DNA of 64,000 nt from an uncultured Verrucomicrobiota bacterium (GTDB lineage Bacteria > Verrucomicrobiota > Verrucomicrobiia > Verrucomicrobiales > Verrucomicrobiaceae): positions 124,001 to 188,000 of the forward strand of contig CAILZI010000126.1 of NCBI GenBank assembly GCA_903838675.1, written 5' to 3'. Of this stretch, positions 1 through 14,500 are shown piece after piece. A model generated the notes under the pieces. It had not been told where the DNA came from and made no database searches. It saw nothing but the letters and a program-made list of their open reading frames with translations. The number at the start of each line of letters is the position of its first letter. The stretch's first letter is position 1. The position numbers and the translations under genes were made by a program.

Positions 1-3000
1 TACGGTCACGGACGAGCTGCCACTATTAGTGGAGGAAGCCATCAAGGTATTACTCAGCGGTGCCGCGAATGCCAAGGTGTTGGAGGCCGTGGTAGTGGCT
101 GCGATCGATATGAGGATATGGGTGGCATCCACAATGCTCGTGATGGTGGCTCCTGAGGGAATCCCGGTGCCGGTGATTTGCTCACCGACAGCGAGGCCTA
201 CGGTGGAAGAAACTATCACAGTGGTGCTGCCGCTGGTGGTGGAGGAAACCAGAGAGGGGGCGCTTGCCCCGAAGGTCAGGTTGTTTTGTCCAGTCAATGT
301 GACCACGACATTGAGCAGCACGGTGTTCAGGTCGGTAATGCTGGCGATCACAGCACCGGCAGGTATGCCATTGCCACTGACCGACTGGCCGATTGTCAGG
401 CCGAGGGTGCTAGGAACAGTGACCATGCTGCCAACCTGCGTTGTGGCATTCACACTGCCTGCAACCAGACTTGCCGTACCATAGGTCAGAGCGATGCTAC
501 CGACGGTCGAATTGGCAGGCTGATTCAGAGTGAAATGGGTGGCGTCAACGATCGTCAGAATCGTATCCCCAGCTGGAATGGTGCCATCCGAACTGGAGAC
601 GGTCTGGCCCGGGGTCAGACCGGCTGTCGTGGCCCCGCCCAACAGGGTCACGGTGCTGCTGGCAGCGGTGGTGCTGCTAGCCCCGGGGGCTACAACGGAA
701 GTGGAAGGAAGGATAAAGGTCAACGGGCTGTTGGTCACTGCAACAACCGCCCCGTTCGACATGGTGAACTGATTCGCGTTGTTGATGGCGGTGATGAAGG
801 AACCCCCGTAGTTGAGGCTGACGCCGGAGCCATTGGCCGTGGCACTCGCGCTGAGCAGCACGGTGTTGCCATTGATACCTGAAATCGTGGTGCCAGCTGC
901 GATACCAGCACCGGATACCGGCATGCCAACTGCCAGCCCGGTGGTGCTTGTCACTGCCACCGAATTGGAGCCCGAACTGGTCGTGGATGAAACGGTGGAA
1001 ACGCTGGGCAGACCGGTGCCCGTCACGATTTCACCATAGGTGAGACCTGTGGTGGTGCCTGGCACTGTCACCACATTGCCAAGGGACTGGTTGACGGCCG
1101 TCAACACGGTGGCCACGCTGCCGACAATGGAGAGACTGTTCACAGTCACCACCCCAGAATTGAGAGTGTTGACACCTGTGTAGGTGTTCTGGCCGGCCAA
1201 AATGAGATTGCCCACACCGCTCTTGTCCACCCCGTTGGTACCGCCTGTGCCGTTTGCAATCACGGCGGAAATATCCAGCACACCACTGCCAGTGTTGCTT
1301 TGCAGAATCAAGAGATCCGCACCAGCGCCGGCACCGTTGACCAAGATGCCGGTGCCATCCGTGCCGATGATAGCTGAATTAGACCCCATGTTGTTGGTGA
1401 AGAGAATGCCGCCAGTCTGAATCGTATTCGTTCCACTCAACGTGACATTGTAGGTAGTGTTGGTCTTGGCAGGGGTGTTGTTAAACCGCAAGGTGTTGGC
1501 CGTCTCATTGGTCTGAGTGCTGTTGCCCACAATGTCCATGTTGGCGTTGGTGACCCAGTCATTGGTGGTCGCAGCAGGAAGGAAGGCACCGCTGCTGGTG
1601 TAATTGGTCAGGCCGGAGATCAGCGAGTTCGTACTGCCAGTGACGTCACGGGCGACGAAACTCAGAGTGCTTGTGGCAGTCGATGTGGCGTTCGCTGAGA
1701 GGGTCACCGTCGTGCCGTTAATGCTCGCCACGGTGGTTCCTGCCGTGATACCGGTGCCTGAAACTAATTCCCCTGCAACCAATGTAGCAGCCAAAGCCGA
1801 ACTCACCGTTAACGTAGGGCTGCCGCTGGTGGTGGATATGGAGGCAGTTTGTGTCGTGGTGGCCCAGGAGATGCCGCCCACCGTGGCCCAGCCGCCGAGG
1901 ATGCCGTTGGTAAGAGCGGAGCTCGTGCTGGCAATGTTGTTGGTGCTGAAATCGACCATGCCGCCTGCCGAGCGTGTGATGGTGTTCATGCGCAGAATGG
2001 AGGTTCCAACATTTCTCACGACGGTGTTGAAGCCGGAAGCGAGGGTGACAGCAGACACGATTTCCAAGTGGGAGCCGCCATAGAGCTCAATGGAACCTCC
2101 GAGACGGCTGCCGCCAAGCGTCAGCGGTGCTGTGTCAGAAAGCTTGCTGTTGTTGTTGGAGGTATAATCCAGTCTGAGATTGCCAGCCTGAACGGTATAA
2201 CCCGGCGAAATCGCCGAGGTGGTGATGTTACGGGTCGTCGGATCAGCCTGTCCGCTGAGAACGACCGTACCATTGCCAAGCTGGGTGATGCCCCCAGGGC
2301 CGCCGATGCTGCCACTGAGTGTGAGGGTGGCGCCATCAGACACGCTGATGTTGGAATTGGCCGTCACATAAATGTCCCCGGCCCAGCTGCTGGTGCCAGT
2401 GGTGGTCGCCAAGGTTCCTCCCGCCAGATACATCTGGTTGATGGTGTTGTAGGCCACATTGCGCAGGTCCAGCGTCGCGTTGGTAGAACCCAGCACATTG
2501 CTGGCGTTGCTGCCGCCGCCAATGATGATGCCGCCGCCGCCCTTGGCGCCGAAGGCACCATCCACCGTCGCAGCGAGAATGCCTGCATCCACCATGGTCT
2601 CACCCGAATAGGTGTTCACCCCACCCAAAACCCAGGTGCCATTGCCAATTTTGGTCAGGGAAGTTGTGCCACCTGTGCCGTCTCCCAGCAGGAGATTGAA
2701 GGTGTTGTCACCGCGGTTGGCACCACCCAGAGTCAGGGTGCGATTGCCGCTGCCGAGGAAGGCAATAGCAGGAGAAAGTCCCGTGAATCCAAAAGTGACG
2801 TTTTGATTGAATTTTACCCCGTCCGCCACGAGCGCGCCAGCATTGTCACCCAGGCCCAGCGTGAATGAGCGGTCGGTAAAGGCATCCGAGGCGCCATTGT
2901 AGCGCAACGTGCCTTGATTCAGCACCAGATTTGCAGCGGCATTGGAGGCGGCGCCAATGGAGCTGCTGTTGCCACCGAAATTCAGGCTCGATGCAAGAAT

Positions 3001-6000
3001 GACACCGCCATTGATGATGGTGGGACCCGAGTAATTGCTCAAGGTAGAAGTCAGGGTCAGCACTCCGCTGCCATTTTTGACCAGTGACTCTGTGCCACCA
3101 GCCGACCCGCCAATGATAGCACCCGTGTAGAGGAAGCTGGTGGTGGCATTGACCGTCAGGACAGAAGTTCCTGCACCGTTGTTGATGATGTTTGCGGCAC
3201 CGGTAAGCGATGACACCGTGGTGTTATAGCCGTTGAGGTCAATCGAGCCCCCGGTCGCCACCAGATTGTATCCCGCCGCATTGTTGATGCCGGTGGAACT
3301 TTCGAAACGAATGGTGCCATTGCGGATGGTCATGACACCTGAGAAGGTGTTGTTGCCACCCAGCCGGAGCAGACCTGCAGACACCACAATGTCGTTAGTC
3401 AGGGTGTTGGTACCCTGCAGGCTCAAGGTGGAACCCAGCAGACGGATCAGGCCGATGTAATTGTTGCCGGTCAGCTTCAATGCATCGAAGCCATCATAGG
3501 TGAGCAAGGTGTTGGAACCATTGGTGGTCGGTGCCTGGGACAGGACATAATGGATGCCGTCGGCATTGATGCTCTGCACAGTTGTTCCAGCTACAATTCC
3601 CGAACCCGTGACCGCCATACCAACCTCGAGACCTGCGGTTGTACCGACCGTCACCGTCGCGTTGCCAGCAGTGTAGGTTGATCCCAGCTGACCGGTGGTG
3701 CCGATCTGAACGCCCGTTGTCTCCACACCACCGGAAAGGTTGTTATTCCCAGAGAGAACGGCCACGCCCAGATTGCCCGTACTGGCCGAGAAGATAAGCC
3801 GACCCAAGGTGGCGGTGACTGGATTGATCGAAGAAATCGAGAGGGTTTTGTTGCTGGCCACGCTGATGCTGCCGTCAGCAGTTCCCATGGTGATGCCACG
3901 ATTGGTGTCATTGAGCACGAGATCCGAGTTCACCTGCAAGGTGCCGCCGTTGATATAAAGCTGGTCTGCGGTGAACGTGGTCGGATTAGCGCCGAGGTCG
4001 GTTTCATTATTGATCGCCAGGCTGCCTTCATTGATATAGGTCTTGCCGGTGTAGGTGTTGAACAGGCCAAAGGTCAGGCTCGCATTCGTGCCTGCCAAGG
4101 TGGGCGCGGCTGACAGAGTCACGGTGGATCCGCTGATGCTCACAATGGTGGTTCCAGCTTGAATGCCGGTGCCGGTCACCGTATTGCCAACCGCCATGCC
4201 ATTGGTCGTCCCCGAGCCGGTGACAGTGACGGTGGTATTGCCGCTCGTATAAGTCGCGGTACGGACGGTCTGGGGGGTCAGGAACAAGGTCGCTGTTCCT
4301 GATTTAACCAGTGATACAGCATTGCCATTGGAATTGTTGATGATGGAACTGTTGATCGTCAGCTGATTGGTCGGCAGATGGGTGATCAACTCGTAGTTGG
4401 TGCCATTATCAGAAGTCAGGTTGCCGCCGGTGATGATTTGGTTGTTCAGGCTTGAGAGAATACCGCCGCTGTTAATATCCAGTGTAACACCCGGATTGAG
4501 GGTCAGTGTGAGAGCAGTGGCACTCTGAATATTCAACGAATTGATTCTGGTGTTGCCAGCGAGTGTCTGGTTAGCAGTCAGCTTCACGTTGTTGTTGGAG
4601 CTCGAGAAGTCATTGAGCGAGTAGCCCGAATAGGCCACCACTTGGCCGGCACTGACAGCGGCAAACTCATACAGTGCCACGCTGTTGCTGCTGGTGGTGC
4701 GATAGGCCCAGCCACCCAGGATGCCACCGCCGTTGCTGCCGTCATTATTGACCGTATTGGTGAACCCAATGATGCCTCCGGTGTCGGTCGTGGTACCATT
4801 GAGCGAATCAAACACCAACGTTGAACCCGTGGTCCGACCACCGGACATGTCTTTAAACAAGAGACTGCTGGAGGTCGCAGTGGTCTTGGTCGAGGAGATG
4901 TAGTTGGCCCCCCCGGCGATGGCCAGAGCCCCCAGGGTCTCGGAGAAAACATCGGTCCCCTTGCCGATGCCGGTCAGCATGAGACGCCCTGCATTCATCA
5001 CGATCGGGGCACCGTTAAGCCGGTTCTGTACGTAGTTCGCAGCACCACCGGTGGTGTCATTGGTGATCCCAAAACCGGTGATGGTGGTGCTGCTGATAGT
5101 GGAACCTTCTCCTGATATATAAATGGCACTGGCTTGCACATTACCCTGCACATAACCCGCAGCGCCAAAATTCAGGGTCTGGCTGCCGGTGAGTGTGGCT
5201 GCAGATGAAAGCGTGATGGTGTTGCCATTGAGAATTGACGCCACCGTCGTCCCCGCTGCAATTCCGGTGCCATACACCTGCTCACCCACATACAATCCCG
5301 ACGTGGTGGAAAGACCTGTCACTAAATTCGTGCCTGACAGCGAAGCCGATTGCGCGACGATGGTTCCAAAACTCAGGCTTATCGCCCCCGCCGTTGCAGC
5401 GGTTGACAGAGTGATGGTGGTGCCATTGACAATTGATGCAATCGTCGTGCCCGCTGCAATCGCCGTTCCACCAGTCGCATTGTTCACCGCCTCACCCACA
5501 TACAATCCTGCCGTGGTGGCCAGTCCGGTCACCGTGGCAGTGCCATTAGTCACTGTCGCCTGCTGGTAGCCTGCCACGCCAAAGCTCAGGCTCTGGCTGC
5601 CACTGCCAGTAGCAGCGGTGGAAAGGGTGATGGCGCTGCCATTGACAATCGACGCAATCGTAGTTCCCGCTGCAATGCCAGTGCCAAACACCTGCTCGCC
5701 AACATACAATATCCCCGTGTTGGTAAGCCCCGACACCGTAGTGGCGTTGTTCGTCAGCGTTCCCGCCTGCGCTGACATTAAGCCCAAAGTTAAACCCGCC
5801 AAGGCGCTAGTCGAAGCATTGGAAGTCAGCGAGAAGGTAGTGCCATTGACAACAGTTCCCACCGTCTGGATCCCACTATTCGGGGTAACCACCCACTCAC
5901 CCGCAAACATGCCCGCCGTGCTGGCAAGGCCCGAGACGGTGGCGTTCACACGCAGGGTACCGGCACCCGACAGGCGCACATCCCCAGCGAGAACGTTCAC

Positions 6001-8523
6001 AGAACCACCCACGGTGGTCTGTGCCGTGATGGTGAGCAGAGCGCCATCAATGGTGTTATTGCCTGTGCCATAGACCGTGAGGCCACCACCCAGGACATTC
6101 GAGCCCTGAATATTCGTTCTCGAACTCAAGTTCACGGTGGTGAGGTTCTCCCTGCCCTGGATGTAAAAGCCGCCGGCCGTGGTGTTGGTAGTGGCCGCGA
6201 AGTTCGTAGTACCACCTTCCAAGACTGAAATGCCCGCCCCCATGTTCAGGGTCGCGTTGATAGTCACGATCGGATTTTTCAAATTAGGATCAAACGAGCC
6301 TGGTCCGCTGTCACGCACCAAGCTGCCGCTGGGGGCTGTGATCGTGGTGGCCGACCCATTGGCATTTGCAGCGCCAAAGGTGAAGGTTCCCGTGCCGGTA
6401 TTGCGCAGGATCAGGGTTCCATTGTCAAGGATGCTGTTGGCTCCCCGCACGCCTTTGCTGATGCCAAGGCCGAAATTCGTCGTCGTATCCAGCACCAAAG
6501 TGGCCCCTGTGTTGATGGTGGTCAGTCCAGTGTAGGTGATGTTGCCACCAGCCAGCACCTGGGTTCCAGTGCCGGAGATGACCAGATTCAGGATGCCTGC
6601 GCTGTTATTGCTGGCACGGTCCCTTATGTAACCGTTGTAGTAATTCAAGCTGCTCGTGTTGAGTGTCAGGGTGCTATTGGCAGAAATATTGCTTTCACTC
6701 TCAGAGGTTTCAATCACACCGGCGCTATCGTAATTGGAAAGTCCCGCCACGGTTTCATTGAAGCCCATCAGCTTGAAGTAGCTGTTGTTGCCGCCATTGG
6801 AACCGGAGAAACCGCCGATTCCTGAATCAAACTTGATGGTTGAGGTGTCAGCGATCTGGTTGTTGCCTGCGAGCTGCACCACGGCAGTGCCGGTACCGCC
6901 CATGCTGACATTGCCGATCTTGAGATCGCCCTGGATGGCACCGTTGACGACATCAGTGCCAAAACCGGTGACCACATTGGCCAGAGCAGCGGTGGCCGGA
7001 CTTGAAACCACAAACTGAGTGGCGCTGAGAACAGCGGTGACGACCGAGCCATTGGGGATATTCGGATTGCCAACAACAGGCATGCCCACATAGAAGCCTG
7101 CTGTACTGCTGGTGGTCACCACGTTTGCCACACCATTGAAGGGTGTTGTGATCCCCGTGCCTGCGACGACACCAGTGCCGTTGCTCAAGGTAAACTGAGT
7201 GGAACTATTGATGCTGGCAACTGTGGCTGTAGGAGGAATGTGGGAGAACGTCAGAGTAGTGCCGTTATTCGCAGCGGTGGCAGCCACGGAAAGTGTGACG
7301 ACGTTGCCAACGATCGACTTGATTGTTGCTCCTGCGGGAATCCCTGCGCCGGTGACAAACTCACCGATCACCAGACCGGAGGTATTAACATTGGTGACGG
7401 TGGCGGAGGACAGGGAAGTATTGCCTGTGGCCGTGGTGCCGCTGCCAGCCAGAGACATGCCTACATAGAAATTGCTGGTGGTTCCGGAGTTAAGAATGAC
7501 TGTGGCGCTGTTAGCCACTGTGGTGACGGTGGAACTCTGTGCTCCAATCGTCGTGGTGACAAATGTTCCCACGTTGGTATTCACACTGGTGGCAGTTGCG
7601 GTAGCCGCAGTGGAGATGGTGAAGGTATTTGCACCGGTGATCGAGCTGATGGTGGCTCCGTTCGGAATGCCGGCATTGCCGCTGATTTTCATCCCAGGCG
7701 CCAGGAAGGCCGTCGAACCTTGTGTGAGCGTGACTGTGGCACTGCCTGCATTGGTAGAAACAGCCAGCGGCGCAAAGGTCGTCGTTGTTCCCGTGGCGGT
7801 GGCAGTGGCTGCACTGGAGAGCTGCACATGTGTAGCATCGATGATGGCCGTGATCACCGTATTGGTTGGAATGCCGGCATTCCCGGTCACGGGCATGCCG
7901 ATGTAGAGTCCCGCAGTGCTGCCACTTGTCAGCGTGGCGATGGAGCTTCCATAAGTGGTGCTGACGGCGAGCGACCCGGTCTGGGTACTCGCGAAGGACA
8001 TGCTCTTGCCAAGCACCAAATCGGGATTGCCCGAATCACTTATGCCGCGACTGAAGACAGTGGTCAGGCCGGTGTAGCTGTTGGCGGTGATGCCTGAGAA
8101 GGTGACGCGGCCCGCCCCCATGATGTTGACACCCAAGCCTGCGACACTCTGCGAGATGGCACCGCTGATGTCCAGACGGGCAGTGGCACCACCCGAGTTG
8201 ACGTTGATGTTCAAGTCGGAATTGAGCTGCACCGGTGCACCGATGATGTCCACCCCTGTAGTGGTGGAGTTTGACTGCACCTTGCTGAGGAACGCTGCGC
8301 CATAGACGCCGTTGTCGAAGATCAGGCTGCCGCCGCTGCCCTGTGCGATGTTGAAGAAATTGGTGCCGTTTTGGTCCCCGATGAAGATTACTCCGACCTT
8401 TTCGTTACCATCCAGAGTGACCACCGCGTTGGAGCTGATGTTGGAGGTGAGATTGGCGATGCTGTTGGTGGACTGGGGTGCCAGATTGGGGCTCCAGTTG
8501 ACAGCGCTGGCCCAGGAACCGCC
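1..8523 (-). other. Passenger unit 3 of the giant protein (residue ~9051 onward, cut by left edge)
   Basis: A third opening, GGGSWASAVNWSPNLAPQST then ANLTSN then VVTLDGNEKVGVIFIGDQNG, follows the end of unit 2 after a short linker (TLPSVIPVLMSSYNIA). The W-A-S-A-V-N-W-S / P / A-N-L / V-G-x-I-x-x-G-D pattern is the canonical start of PATR passengers. Two more Trp-Ala boxes follow (Trp at about 10322 and 11262). The unit is still running at base 1. Confidence 0.6.
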
Positions 8524-11500
8524 GCCGGCAATGTTGTAGCTGCTCATCAACACCGGAATGACCGAAGGAAGCGTGATGATGGTGAAGAGACCCGAGGTGG
8601 AGAACTGGCTGACGTCATAGACCAGCCCGCCGCTCAAGGTGGGAAGGATCAAATCCCCACCACCTGAACCGCCGGTGCGATAGTTGGTGCCCGCATTGAA
8701 GGTGGAGGTGCCTGCGAGAGAAGTCCAGTTGCCGACATTGAACACCTGACCGCTGGAGGCATTGACCACAAAGCCTGAATCCACCACGTTGATCTGGACG
8801 TGATTGAGGGTCATCGTGCCATTGACCGTGAGCAAATCGTTCACACCGGGAGTGATGGCGGTGGAGTCCCAGATGGCGACATGAGTGGAACGGTAGCCGC
8901 CAATGGTGTCATACTTGCCGAGGTTCAGGCTGTTGTTGATGGCTGAATCTGTCAGCGTCGCCGCCGAAACTTTGAGAGTCAGAATGGAAGCATCCGACAG
9001 GGTGACGCTGCCATTGAAGGTCAGCGAACCGACGCTGCTGCCAAAGTTATCTCCTGGATTGAGCGAAGCGCCGGCATTTAAGACTGCCGGTCCATTGACA
9101 ATGCCAGAGCCGGAGAGTGTCGCGCCTGAATTGACCGTGACGAGGCCTGTTCCGGTCATGCCGACGCCATTGACACCCACCTGCAGATTTCCCTGGTTCA
9201 CCGTGGTGGTGCCTGAGTAACTGTTGCCATTCACGAAAGAGATACCAGCTCCCGTCTTGGTGGCTGTGGCCGCCAAGGAGAGAGTGATGGTGTTGGTGCC
9301 GATCGAAGCGATGGTCGTGCCGGGTGCGATGCCTGCGCCATAAACGGCCTGCCCGACGGCCAAGCCTGCGGTGTTGATGCTGGTCACGGAAGTGCTGCCA
9401 GAAGTCGTGGTGCCCGTGGAGGCGAATGCGGTGCCGACTGTGGCGCTGCCAAACGCAAGAGAGACTCCGGTGCCTGCCGCCGTGGCGGCCTGAGACAGGG
9501 TGATAGTACCGCTGGTGCCAGGAGTAGGAATAGCCGCAATCGTGGTCCCGGCAGCGATGCCAGGACCATAAACCGCCTGCCCCACGACCAAGTTGGTTGT
9601 GTTGACGTTGGTAACCGAAGTGGAAAGAGCCGTGTTGGCTGTGAGTGCGTAGGTGGAGCTGGCAAACGCAAGCGAGACTCCGGAGCCCGCCACGGAAGCG
9701 GCCTGTGACAAGGTGATGGTACCGCTGGTTCCAGGAGTGGGGATAGCCGCAATCGTGGTCCCCGCAGCGATGCCAGGACCGGTGACAAGCTGACCTACGA
9801 CCAAACCTGTTGTGTTGATGTTGGTAACCGAAGTGGAAAGCGCGGTGGTCCCGGTTTTTGTGGCAGCTATCGCCACCGAGGGCGCAAGCACCCAGTTGCT
9901 GGCATCGGCATTCTTTACCAATGATGTCGCACCACCGTTGTCACCAATGATGGCGGCCAGTGAGTTGGTGCCTGTGTTGGTGCCTCCCAGTGTCAGTGTG
10001 CGGGTTCCACTCTGGCCATTGAAGCCCATGGAGAGCGTGTTGCTGAAAGTCAGCGCTCCGGTGCCTGAGGAGTAAAGGCTGCCTCCGGAAGTTCCAACGC
10101 TGAAAAGGCGGTCGGTGGACTGGGCTGCACCTGTGTAGAGCAGTGCACCGCCATTGAACACCAGGTTGGCCGCGGCATTGGTGGACTGACCGATGTTGCT
10201 GGCGGTGCCGCCATTGGCAAGGGAGGAAACCTGCAAGGTTCCGCCACTGAGAGTGGTCGAACCGGTGTAGGTGTTGGAGCCCGTGAGCAGCCATGTGCCG
10301 GTGCCAGCCTTGGCAAAATTGGTAAAGTTGGTGCTCGTGCCATTGCTGATCGTGCCGGAGAGCGTATTGGCCCCGGTGTTGGTTCCTGTCAGCGTCAGGG
10401 TTTGCGAGCCCGACGAGCCCGAGGCAGTCATGCTGCCGGTGAGCAGCAGCGGTCCCGTGCCACTGGCATCAATGGTCCCGCCATTGGTGGTGACAGTGAA
10501 GTTACGATCTGTGGATGCACCCACCCCGGTGTATTGCAGCGTACCGCCATCCAACACCAGATTGCCGGCGGCGTTGGTGGAAGCGCCGATGGCGCTGGTA
10601 AGGCCGCCGTTTTTGATATCGGCCACGCTCAGCACACCGCCTGAAATTTTCAGGACGCCCGAAAAACCATTTCCTGCGGCTGCATTGAAAGTGATGCTCT
10701 GGGTGGAGGCGCCGGGCTTGGTAATGACGTAATCATCCGAATCCGTGATCGAAGTCACCGTATAAGCCCCGCCCGGAGTTGGAACTCCGTTCACATCGGT
10801 GGTCGCACCCACATAGATCTGCGATGTGTCAAAGGCAGGGCTGTTGATGCTGATGTTTTCCGGCGGCGCCGTGACGGTGGGCTGATTGATCGTGAAGGTT
10901 CCTGCTGCTGCATTGATACTCGTGATGTAGGAGCCTGGCAGAATGCCCTCCCCGGTCACCACCTGATTGACGGTGAGGCCTGCGGTGTTGGCCGTGATGG
11001 TTGTCGAGTTACTCGTGATGATGGCTGCGACGCCAGTCAATCCGTTGTTGGGTGCCAGCACCCAGGTTCCTGGACCTGTCTTGATGACGGAGGTGGCCCC
11101 GCCGTTGTCACCGATGACCGGAATGAGGGTGTTGGTCAGTGAGGCGGTAGTGGCGGCAAGGGTCAAGCTGCGTGTGCCGCTGCCGGCCAAACCTACTGAA
11201 CCTGTGTTGGTGAAGTTCAAGGCTCCCGAGCCTGCTGAATCCACGGTGTTGCTGCCGGAAGATGTGACTCCAATCGAGAAGAGGCGGTCTGTGCTGACAC
11301 CAGTGCCGGTGTATTGCAGATATCCGGTGCCAGCGCCTGTGCTGTCGCCCAGGACAAGGTTGGTCGCTGCATTGGAAGAAGCACCGATGCTGCTGCTGAC
11401 ACCGCCGAGACCGATATTGGGGGCTATCAGCGTGGCGGGTCCAGAGGTTGTTCCGCTGTCCACCGTGACGGCGCCAGAGAAGGTGTTGGATCCGGTGAGG

Positions 11501-14500
11501 TTCAACGCCCCGGTGCCAGCCACGGTGAGTGCATAGCCCACATTGCCATCTGTGATGGTGCCATTCACGGTCAGGTAGTTCGAAGAGGAGTTGCTGATGG
11601 TCCACTTCTGGTTTGCCACCAGTTTCACGTCCGCATTGATGGTGTGTTTGAACGAGCCAGAAGCCACGTTGATGCCCCCCGCATTGATGAGCAGTTTGTA
11701 ATTGAAGCTGCCGCCACCAATCGTGACTGCACTGCTAGATGCCGGCCCTGTTCCCGTGAAGTTCAAACTTCCGACTTCGAAGTTGCCGCCCAGCACCACT
11801 CCAAGGTTGGTGCCGTTGGTGGCGGTGAAAAAGACATTGTCCACCACGCCAGGAACGGCGTTGGTGCCACCTGTCCCTGAAAGATTTGAAGACCAGTTGG
11901 TCAGAGTGTCAGTGGCAGTGCTGGTGGTGCCTGTCCAATACCAGTTCTTTGCGGTGGCAGCCGTGATGGTCAGCAATTCGCTGGTGGTGGTGCTGGACAA
12001 AGCGTAGGTATAGGCGTTCGAGCCAATAATCAGACCATTGGCGGTCAGGCTGAGATTGTTAAAGCCTGAGGACTGTGCACTGCCGGTCATCAGCGTGTAT
12101 GTGCCAGGAGTAATGGAAGTGGCGGTGCTCAGCGGGACGATCGCAATTTCAGCTCCGCTGGCATTGACCGCGATGGCCTTGCTGACCACAATGGAGTCAA
12201 TCTGAGATGTGCCGCCGGAATTGATGTCAAAAGACATGGTGACAGCTGCCCCTGAAGCACCGCCAATGGTCAGCCCCGTGGCTGGGCCGGTGGCGTTTTG
12301 CTGCAAGGTCAAAGTGCCAATGGTACCGTCAGACAAGTTGAAGGAGGAACCCGCATTGAGAGTGAGAGATGCGCCTGCGCCTGCCGCCGAGGTAAGTCCT
12401 GCGACATAGCTTCCCTGAACATTCAGCCTGGCCCCTGTTGCCACCGAAATGGCAGTGTTACCCAGTCCTGGCGTGGTGGTTGTGGTCGCAGCTTGACTCA
12501 ACACCAAGGTTCCCTGATTGACTGCCGTGGCTCCGGTATAATTGCTCATACCATTCAAGGTCCATGTGCCAGAACCTGTCTTGGTCACTCCTCCCGTAGT
12601 AATGGCAATCGGACCTGCAATGGTACCACTACCGCTGCCCTGCAAGGTGATATTCTGCCCTGCACCCGTCACACTCGCACCGCCGTAGGTGACATTAGTT
12701 GCCGCAGAGATAGTTTGATTCGCGTTGCCAGACAGCGTCACGCTCGTGCCGCTGACGGCCGTGACCGTTTGACCCAGGAAGGAGGAACCCACAGCCAAGG
12801 TCGCCGGGGCGGCAGCGAGCAAGGTCACCGTAGCTGAGGCAGTCGAACTGGAGGCCACGCCAACTGTGCTGCCAAATAACACTGAAGTGCCGCTGGTGAT
12901 CAACTGGTTGGCAGTACCACTCAAGACCACGTTGTTGCCGCTGATAGCTGTCACGGTCTGCCCAAGCAGTGTCGTGCCGACCACCAGAGTGGAAGGTGGC
13001 GAGGTCACCGTCACCCCGGCAAAAGTGTTGGCGTTGCCAGTGCCGGAAGGAGCGATAGTTCCTGAAGTCACCGAGCCTCCGCTGAATGTAATCGTGGGTG
13101 CGGAGCTAAAGTTGCTGCCTGCTGCGGTAATGCTAATCCCAATCACCGTTCCCGTAGTACCACCGCTGAGGATCGCCGTGGCGGTGGCTCCCGTTCCGCC
13201 ACCACCGGTAATCGCCACGGTCGGCGCGGTCGAATAAACGTTATTTCCGCCAGCAATTGAGAAGTTCGAAGTGGTCACGCCTTTGGTGCCCGTGACAATG
13301 GCCGAGTAGCCAAAAACCACGGGTGCAGGTGCGCTAATCGCCAGATTTGCACTGCCAGCCAAAGTCACAAAATTACCGTTGATGGCGGTGACGGTCTGAC
13401 CGAGGAAGGTGGAGCCGACCAAGGTGGAAGGTGCCGATGTGGCCAGTGTGACCGCAGCAAAATTGGTGGCGTTGCCGGTTCCGCTCGGATTGGTCAACTG
13501 AGTTGCGATCGAACCACCGCTGAAGGTGATTGTCGGAGCTGATGAATAACTGTTACCCGGATTGGTTATTGTAACCCCGGTGACCGTACCCGTGGTGCCG
13601 CCGCTCAAGATCGCCGTCGCCGTCGCACCCGTTCCTCCACCACCCGAGATAGTAACGGTAGGAGGCGAATTATAAACGGTCGTGCCTCCAGTGATGGAGA
13701 AATTCGAAGTGGTCAAACCTTTGCTGCCCGTAACGACAACCGCAGAGTTCACCAAAGAGAGCGGCGTCGAACCCGAAGCATCCAGAACGCTGGAAGCGGT
13801 CAGGTTCATCACCCGTGTCGTGGTGCTGCGCGTTGCATCCAAGCCGGTGAAGGTCAGCGTGCCTCCGCCCAGATTCACTGTGGAGAAGAGGGCGCTGTAG
13901 CCAAGTGAGCTGGGGGCCAGATCTCCAAGGGTGTTCACCGATAGATTGCCGGCATTGACCGTGGTGGAGCCGGTGTAGGTGTTGAGGCCGTTCAGCGTGG
14001 TCGTGCCGGTGCCGTTCTTGACCAGTGACACCACCCCGGAGGCAGTTCCCTGTGAGATGCTGCCACTGAAGGTGGTGCTCGTATTGTCGCCGCCCAGGGT
14101 CAGGGTCAGTGCGTTGGCAGACGAGTTCGTCACCAGTCCCCCGGTGGTATTGTTAGCATCCCCGGCCAGCGAACCGATGGTGGTGGCGAAGCCTGCCAGA
14201 TCCACTACGCCAGTCGCAGCGACGACCAATGCCGTGGTGGAAGGCAGAGCCCCCGCCGCTCCCAGTTTGAGCAGGCCGCCGTTCACCGTGGTGAGACCTG
14301 TATAAGTATTCCAGGTAGAAACTGCCGTGGAACCGCCAAAAGTCAGATTCTGACCGGTGACTCCTGCCAGCAGGGCCGTGCTGAGGGTCACCACTCCGTT
14401 GGTAGTGTTGATGGCTGTGATCGTTGTGCCAGCGGCCACACCGGAACCTGTGACACTTGCACCCACTACGACCAGATTGTTTGCGACCTGTGCAGGGGTC

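Noticed and set aside
9451..9876. CRISPR-like array
   Set aside because: The repeats are 213 bp, in frame and protein-coding; there are no short repeats with unique spacers and no cas genes.
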